From: Deltaproteobacteria bacterium
GTDB taxonomy: Bacteria > Desulfobacterota > DSM-4660 > Desulfatiglandales > HGW-15
Assembly (NCBI GenBank): GCA_016926135.1
Contig: JAFGPH010000336.1
Location: forward strand, 1-8,474
Reading direction: 5' to 3'
Length of the DNA: 8,474 nucleotides
Each line of letters begins with the position of its first letter. Within the stretch, counting starts at the first letter, position 1. A program made the position numbers and the translations under genes. A model generated the notes under the pieces. That model did not search any database. It saw nothing but the letters and a program-made list of their open reading frames with translations, and was not told the origin of the DNA. Positions 5,008-8,474 of this stretch are shown here, in pieces.

Positions 5008-5954
5008 TGCCTTTCGTGCGGCAGCGAGAACCCGGCAGGCAGAACCGGGGGTCGGCCTTGCTCCTGACCCTGTTGGTCATCGCCACGTTGACGGCCCTGA
5101 CCTTGGGGTTCTCCCGTGAATCGGGCACCGAACTCGAGCTGGCAGGCCTCTGGCGTGACGCCTACCGGGCCTACCACCTGAGCCGGTCGGGCATGAGCCT
5201 GGCCGTTTCGCTGCTGAGGGAAGACCCGGAACAGGGGCTGGACAGCCTGAAGGAGAATTGGGCCGACCCTGAGCACCTTGTCCTTCCCGAGACCCTGGAA
5301 CCCGGGCTGTCCCTCACAACCCAGGTCGTGGATGAGTGCGGCAAGCTCAATCTGAACGCCCTGGTCAATGAGGCGGGTGAGATCGATCTTGAGCGGGAGG
5401 CGCAGCTCAAACGACTCTTCAAGGTGTTGGGCCTGCAGGAGGAGATGCTCGCCCCCCTGCTGGACTGGCTGGACCGGGACCAGGAAGAGCGGCCCGGCGG
5501 CGCAGAGGACTCTTTTTACCAAGGGCTGGAACGCCCCTACCGTTGCGGCAACAGGCCGTTTGCAACCCTGGGTCAGGTTGCCCTGGTCAAGGGCTATCCC
5601 CGGGGTCTCCAGGATTTGTCCCGCTTTCTGACCATCTACTCCGACGGTACGGTCAACGTCCACACAGCCCCCAAAGAGGTGCTCCTCTCTTTGAGCGAGG
5701 GTATGGACGACTCCACTGCCGAGGCCATTCTGCAGTACCGCCTAGAGGGAAATTTTCTCTCCTTGGAAGACCTCAGGAAGGTGCCCGGCGTAGACGAAGG
5801 TCTCTTTGCAGAGCTTTCGCCCTACCTTTCCCTCAAGAGCTCCGCCTTCTCCGTGACCGCGCAGGGCCAATGCCACGGGGCTTACTCCTGCCTGCGGGGG
5901 GTTTTTGTGAGGGAGGGCGGCATGGTGAAAACGGTCTACTGGCAGGTGGGCTAG
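5007..5954 (+). CDS. gspK: Minor pseudopilin GspK (tip subunit)
   Basis: Large minor pseudopilin that caps the pseudopilus tip. From ATG 5007 the product is 315 residues, in the usual GspK range. The leader ends in RG (G15), with cleavage before S16 (SALLLTLLVIATLTALTL). As is typical of GspK, Glu+5 is replaced by a hydrophobic residue (L20). Family blocks: DECGKLNLNAL (109-119), LLDWLDRD (151-158), EDSFYQGLERPYRCGNRPF (167-185) and the helix-hairpin-helix region VNVHTAPKEVL (216-226) to EDLRKVPGVDE (254-264). Four cysteines (C111, C180, C289, C295) could form disulfides in the periplasm. A GTG at 5004 is an alternative start that adds one residue and makes a GTGA overlap with gspJ; ATG 5007 overlaps by one base. 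No strong ribosome-binding site is visible, which suggests coupling to gspJ. Confidence 0.94.
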   Translation: MPFVRQREPGRQNRGSALLLTLLVIATLTALTLGFSRESGTELELAGLWRDAYRAYHLSRSGMSLAVSLLREDPEQGLDSLKENWADPEHLVLPETLEPGLSLTTQVVDECGKLNLNALVNEAGEIDLEREAQLKRLFKVLGLQEEMLAPLLDWLDRDQEERPGGAEDSFYQGLERPYRCGNRPFATLGQVALVKGYPRGLQDLSRFLTIYSDGTVNVHTAPKEVLLSLSEGMDDSTAEAILQYRLEGNFLSLEDLRKVPGVDEGLFAELSPYLSLKSSAFSVTAQGQCHGAYSCLRGVFVREGGMVKTVYWQVG

Positions 5955-5959
5955 AGACG

Positions 5960-7390
5960 ATGAATTCCCTGAAGAACCCCATATCCGGAGGCTCCGCGGT
6001 GGGCCTGGACCTGCAGGGCGACTACCTGGGGGCGGTGCAGGTCACCCAGAGCGTGCGCGGTCTTCGGGTCGACAAGACCTGGCTGAGGGAACTCCCGGAC
6101 CGCTCGCGACTGAAGGAGGAATTGGGGGAGTTCGTGCTGAACACCAGGATCGGCCGTGAGAGCGTCGCGACTTGTCTTCCAGCGGCGGAGACCATGATCC
6201 GCGAGATTCCGATTTCCTTTGATCGTCCCGGAAAGGCCCGCAAGATCATCAAGTATCAGATGGAGTCCCGCATTGCCTACCCGGTGGAGGATGTGGTTGC
6301 AGACTGCATCTTTGACGGGCAAAAGGGGTTCGTCTGGGGGTTTGCAGTGCCCAAGGATCTTCTCTCTGCACACTTGGACCTTCTCTCGGAGGCCGGGATT
6401 CAACCAGACGCCGTCGGATCGGAGGTCATGGCCCTTTACCATCTTTATCTCTGGCGTGGCGGGGAGCAGCGCGAGGAGCCTGTGGCCGTTGTGAGGATGG
6501 AAAGCGTGGCCAGCCTCATCCTGGTGATCCACGAGGGACGGATGACCTTTCTGCGAGTCGTTCAGGCAGGTCCGGCCCATGGGGAAGTGCTCCGTGAAAG
6601 CCTCCGGCTCTATGCCCTCAAGTGTCCCGACGCAGGTCTCCGGCAAATCCTGCTGACGGGCAGATCCGCAGCAAGGGACGGCAATCTGCAGCGCGTCGCC
6701 GAAACCACGGGCCTGCCGACCCGCCTCTGGCTGCCCTTCGACGGCATCGCGAAAGAAAGGCTGGGAGATGACATGCAGGCTCAACTCACGGGTGCTTTGG
6801 GCCTTGCCCTCGGCACCCTGAAGAAGCCTCATGCCTGTGTGGAATTCCGGAGGGAGGAGTTTGCACGTAGACCATACGGGGAGTTGAAGGGAACCGTGAT
6901 TTTCATGGTGGCCGCGGTCCTGACCCTTTTGGCCTTGCTCACCTTCGATGTTTTTTGGGACCTTCGCCAGAAGGAGAGAGAATACACCGAGCTCCGCCGG
7001 CGAATCAGCCAAGTCTTGCAGGAAACCTTCCCGGACACGGCTCACCAGATCAAGGGACAGGAGCGGGCGCAAATGCAGCAGCTCGTGGCCGACCATAGTG
7101 AACGCTTTCTGGCCCTTGAGGCGGTGACCGGCCGGGGAGGGCCGCTGAACGTTCTCCTGGTCTTGACCCGGATCCTGCGGCAAGTCCCGGGCACGGTTCT
7201 GGAGTCGCTCACGCTGGAAGGGAAGAAGCTCAGCCTGGACGGACGCGCCACCTCGTTTCAGTCCGTGGACAAGCTCAAGGGGCAGCTTTCCGGCGGCGGG
7301 GATTTCCAGGGGGTCAGAATGGTGGGCGCCAAGATGGACAACCGCGAGGCCGTGGTGAGATTTCAATTCGTCATGGAGAAAAAGGAGTGA
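5960..7390 (+). CDS. gspL: Type II secretion platform protein GspL, PilM-like cytoplasmic domain
   Basis: Bitopic inner-membrane protein that links the GspE ATPase to GspM and the pseudopilus. From ATG 5960 the product is 476 residues, longer than the roughly 380-400 of many GspL proteins. Residues 1-309 form an actin-like (ASKHA) cytoplasmic domain with a PilM-style start (AVGLDLQGDYLGAVQV, 13-28) and IIKYQMESRIAYPVED (96-111). NFRREEF-like CVEFRREEFA (293-302) precedes the single membrane helix (about 311-333). A charged, probably coiled-coil segment follows (334-380), then a ferredoxin-like periplasmic domain (393-476). The frame continues upstream inside gspK without likely coding content; ATG 5960, five bases after the gspK stop, gives the proper N-terminus. 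The stop overlaps gspM by 4 nt. Sequence cues resemble a fusion of PilM and PilN roles, which is how GspL is generally viewed. Confidence 0.92.
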   Translation: MNSLKNPISGGSAVGLDLQGDYLGAVQVTQSVRGLRVDKTWLRELPDRSRLKEELGEFVLNTRIGRESVATCLPAAETMIREIPISFDRPGKARKIIKYQMESRIAYPVEDVVADCIFDGQKGFVWGFAVPKDLLSAHLDLLSEAGIQPDAVGSEVMALYHLYLWRGGEQREEPVAVVRMESVASLILVIHEGRMTFLRVVQAGPAHGEVLRESLRLYALKCPDAGLRQILLTGRSAARDGNLQRVAETTGLPTRLWLPFDGIAKERLGDDMQAQLTGALGLALGTLKKPHACVEFRREEFARRPYGELKGTVIFMVAAVLTLLALLTFDVFWDLRQKEREYTELRRRISQVLQETFPDTAHQIKGQERAQMQQLVADHSERFLALEAVTGRGGPLNVLLVLTRILRQVPGTVLESLTLEGKKLSLDGRATSFQSVDKLKGQLSGGGDFQGVRMVGAKMDNREAVVRFQFVMEKKE

Positions 7391-7947
7391 GACTGAGGGC
7401 ACGCGAAAAGGCTCTGCTCGTCCTGGGGGGGGGCGTTCTCCTCCTGATCCTTTACTATCTTCTTCTTCTCTCCCCCGCCCTTTCTCGCAGCAAAATGCTC
7501 GATGTCCGCATTGTTAAGAGCCGGACAGACCTGAAGGAGATGGAAACCCTCCGGAACAGATGGGAGGGGCTCCAGGCCCTGAGGTCCGAGGCATCGAGAA
7601 GACTGGCTGCAGGGGAGCGGGGCTTCTCGCTTCTCACCTTTCTGGAGGATGTGTGCAGGGAAATCGGAATCGAGTCCAGGATCCAGTACCTGAAGCCGTC
7701 CCTTTCCCAGGAGGCGGAAGGCGCGAAGTCGGCCGAAGGCATCGAGATCAGCCTGGAGGGGATCAACACAGCCGAACTGGTGCGGCTTCTTTACCGGATC
7801 GACCATTCCGGCCAACTGCTCCAGTGGGGAAGGGTGAGAATCCAGGGGGGGACAAGACGTGAAGGGGGGCGAGATGGGGCGCCGGGTGGGCGGCAGGAGA
7901 CCCTGAAGGTGCTCCTTCAGATCAACAGCTACAAGAGAGATGAATGA
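7387..7947 (+). CDS. gspM: Type II secretion platform protein GspM (PilO-like)
   Basis: Inner-membrane partner of GspL in the T2SS platform. The product has 186 residues. It has a short basic cytoplasmic end (RLRAREK), one membrane helix (about 9-29), a helical, likely coiled-coil stretch (35-75) and a ferredoxin-like periplasmic domain (about 80-183) with the PilO-like segment ELVRLLYRIDHSG (130-142). Before the last strand there is a Gly/Arg-rich loop (154-170) that looks like an insertion. The start is GTG 7387, overlapping the gspL stop as GTGA, with GGAG at 7375-7378 eight bases upstream; a nearer GGAG (7384-7387) runs into the start codon and is too close to serve it. A nine-G run (7425-7433) lies 13 codons in. 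GspM families diverge strongly, so the call rests on topology and gene order. Confidence 0.88.
   Translation: MRLRAREKALLVLGGGVLLLILYYLLLLSPALSRSKMLDVRIVKSRTDLKEMETLRNRWEGLQALRSEASRRLAAGERGFSLLTFLEDVCREIGIESRIQYLKPSLSQEAEGAKSAEGIEISLEGINTAELVRLLYRIDHSGQLLQWGRVRIQGGTRREGGRDGAPGGRQETLKVLLQINSYKRDE
7425..7433 (+). repeat. G9 homopolymer in the 5' part of gspM
   Basis: Nine consecutive G, coding for the end of a Leu codon and three Gly codons inside the membrane helix. It is the longest single-base run I see here; several seven-G runs occur elsewhere (3583-3589, 4890-4896, 4998-5004, 7845-7851). Confidence 0.9.
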
Positions 7948-7952
7948 GGAGG
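7947..7952 (+). promoter_or_regulatory. Strong Shine-Dalgarno AGGAGG for the OmpH/Skp-like gene
   Basis: A full AGGAGG overlaps the last base of the gspM stop and ends 6 nt before ATG 7959. It is the best ribosome-binding site in the window and fixes the start of the following gene. Confidence 0.88.
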
Positions 7953-7958
7953 TCGTGC

Positions 7959-8474
7959 ATGAGGAAAATGCGGATTCAGAAGTATGTGGGGATGGCGTCG
8001 TTGCTATTGTTGCTTGGCGCGCCTGCCTACGGAGCCCCTGCAGTGAAGATCGGGCTGATCGACACTCAGCGGATCCTGCAGGAGTCCAAGGCGGCCAAGG
8101 ACGCCAGGGCCTTGATCCTGGAGGACATCAAGGAAAAGAGAGGTCTTTTTAGCCAGAAACAGGATAAGGTGAGGGCGCTGGAGGAAGATCTGGAAAAATC
8201 GGGTAAGAACCTCGGGGATCAGGCCCTGAAGAAGAAGCGCGAGGATCTGAACAGGGAGCTCAAGAACCTTCAGCGTCTAAAGGCGGATCTGGAAGAGGAA
8301 CTGAACAAGAAGAATACCGAACTCACGCAAAAGATCCTGCGGGAGGTGGTTGACGTGGTGAAGGCCTTCACCAAGGACGAGAAGTATACCCTCATCCTGG
8401 AAACCAAATCCGTGGTGAGTGCGGATGAGACCATTGACATCACCGATCGGATCATCAAACTCTACGACAAGAAG
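7959..8474 (+). CDS. OmpH/Skp-family periplasmic chaperone, 3' end beyond the window
   Basis: 172 codons are visible with no stop. The N-terminus (MRKMRIQKYVGMASLLLLLG, then APAYGAPA) is a clear Sec signal peptide, with likely cleavage near residue 25 or 26. The mature part opens with VKIGLIDTQRILQESKAAKDA (29-49), the typical OmpH/Skp beta-strand and helix start. A long, highly charged coiled-coil region (about 50-125) follows, then a C-terminal segment (KYTLILETKSVVSADETIDITDRII, 142-166) matching the family's end, so few residues are probably missing. Skp-type proteins are trimeric chaperones that hold unfolded outer-membrane proteins in the periplasm. It sits 11 nt after gspM, so it is probably co-transcribed with the T2SS genes. 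A role in secretin or exoprotein handling is inference. A 70-residue frame at 7940-8152 is its out-of-frame shadow. Confidence 0.9.
   Translation, partial: MRKMRIQKYVGMASLLLLLGAPAYGAPAVKIGLIDTQRILQESKAAKDARALILEDIKEKRGLFSQKQDKVRALEEDLEKSGKNLGDQALKKKREDLNRELKNLQRLKADLEEELNKKNTELTQKILREVVDVVKAFTKDEKYTLILETKSVVSADETIDITDRIIKLYDKK

Noticed and set aside
4833..5663. 276-codon open frame on the minus strand opposite gspK
   Set aside because: Composition is rich in Gln, Gly, Leu and Val without structure, and it mirrors conserved GspK coding sequence; treated as a shadow.
5951..7402. 483-codon open frame on the minus strand opposite gspL
   Set aside because: The long antisense frame follows from GC-rich codon bias; the + strand encodes a well-formed GspL with membrane helix and domain motifs, and the antisense protein shows no recognisable domain.
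7940..8152. 70-codon frame starting within the end of gspM
   Set aside because: It is out of frame with the OmpH/Skp-like gene, which has the signal peptide, the AGGAGG site and family motifs.

Overview
The window is one co-directional (+ strand) stretch of a type II secretion system (T2SS, general secretory pathway) operon. The order is gspE (5' end outside the window), gspF, gspG, gspH, gspI, gspJ, gspK, gspL, gspM, then an OmpH/Skp-like periplasmic chaperone gene that is still open at the right edge. The DNA is GC-rich. The gene order, the PilM-like GspL and the extragenic repeat types suggest a Gram-negative, diderm bacterium, perhaps of the Desulfobacterota/'Deltaproteobacteria' type. 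That placement is a guess from style, not a proven assignment.

Layout: 1-1428 is the GspE ATPase. 1429-1521 is a 93-nt gap with degenerate 7-nt tandem repeats. 1522-2751 is the GspF inner-membrane platform protein. 2752-3017 is a 266-nt gap filled with repeats and hairpins: inverted heptamer arrays at both ends, with several GC-rich palindromes between them. 3018-5954 encodes the five pseudopilins G, H, I, J and K, each overlapping the next (38, 23, 4 and 1 nt). 5960-7947 encodes the assembly-platform proteins GspL and GspM, which overlap by 4 nt. 7959-8474 encodes the OmpH/Skp-like protein, 11 nt after gspM and with the best Shine-Dalgarno sequence in the window.

How the genes work together: GspE hydrolyses ATP at the cytoplasmic face. 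GspL, GspM and GspF form the inner-membrane platform that couples GspE to pseudopilus growth. GspG is the major pseudopilin; H, I, J and K form the tip. The secretin (GspD), GspC and the prepilin peptidase (GspO) are not in this window. The OmpH/Skp-like chaperone could assist outer-membrane protein biogenesis, possibly of the secretin, but that is inference.

I see no wholly new system. The points most worth a second look are the composite repeat element between gspF and gspG, a different period-7 repeat in the only other sizeable gap, loss of the usual Pro+22 in the major pseudopilin GspG, a nine-G run near the start of gspM, and the chaperone gene directly after gspM.
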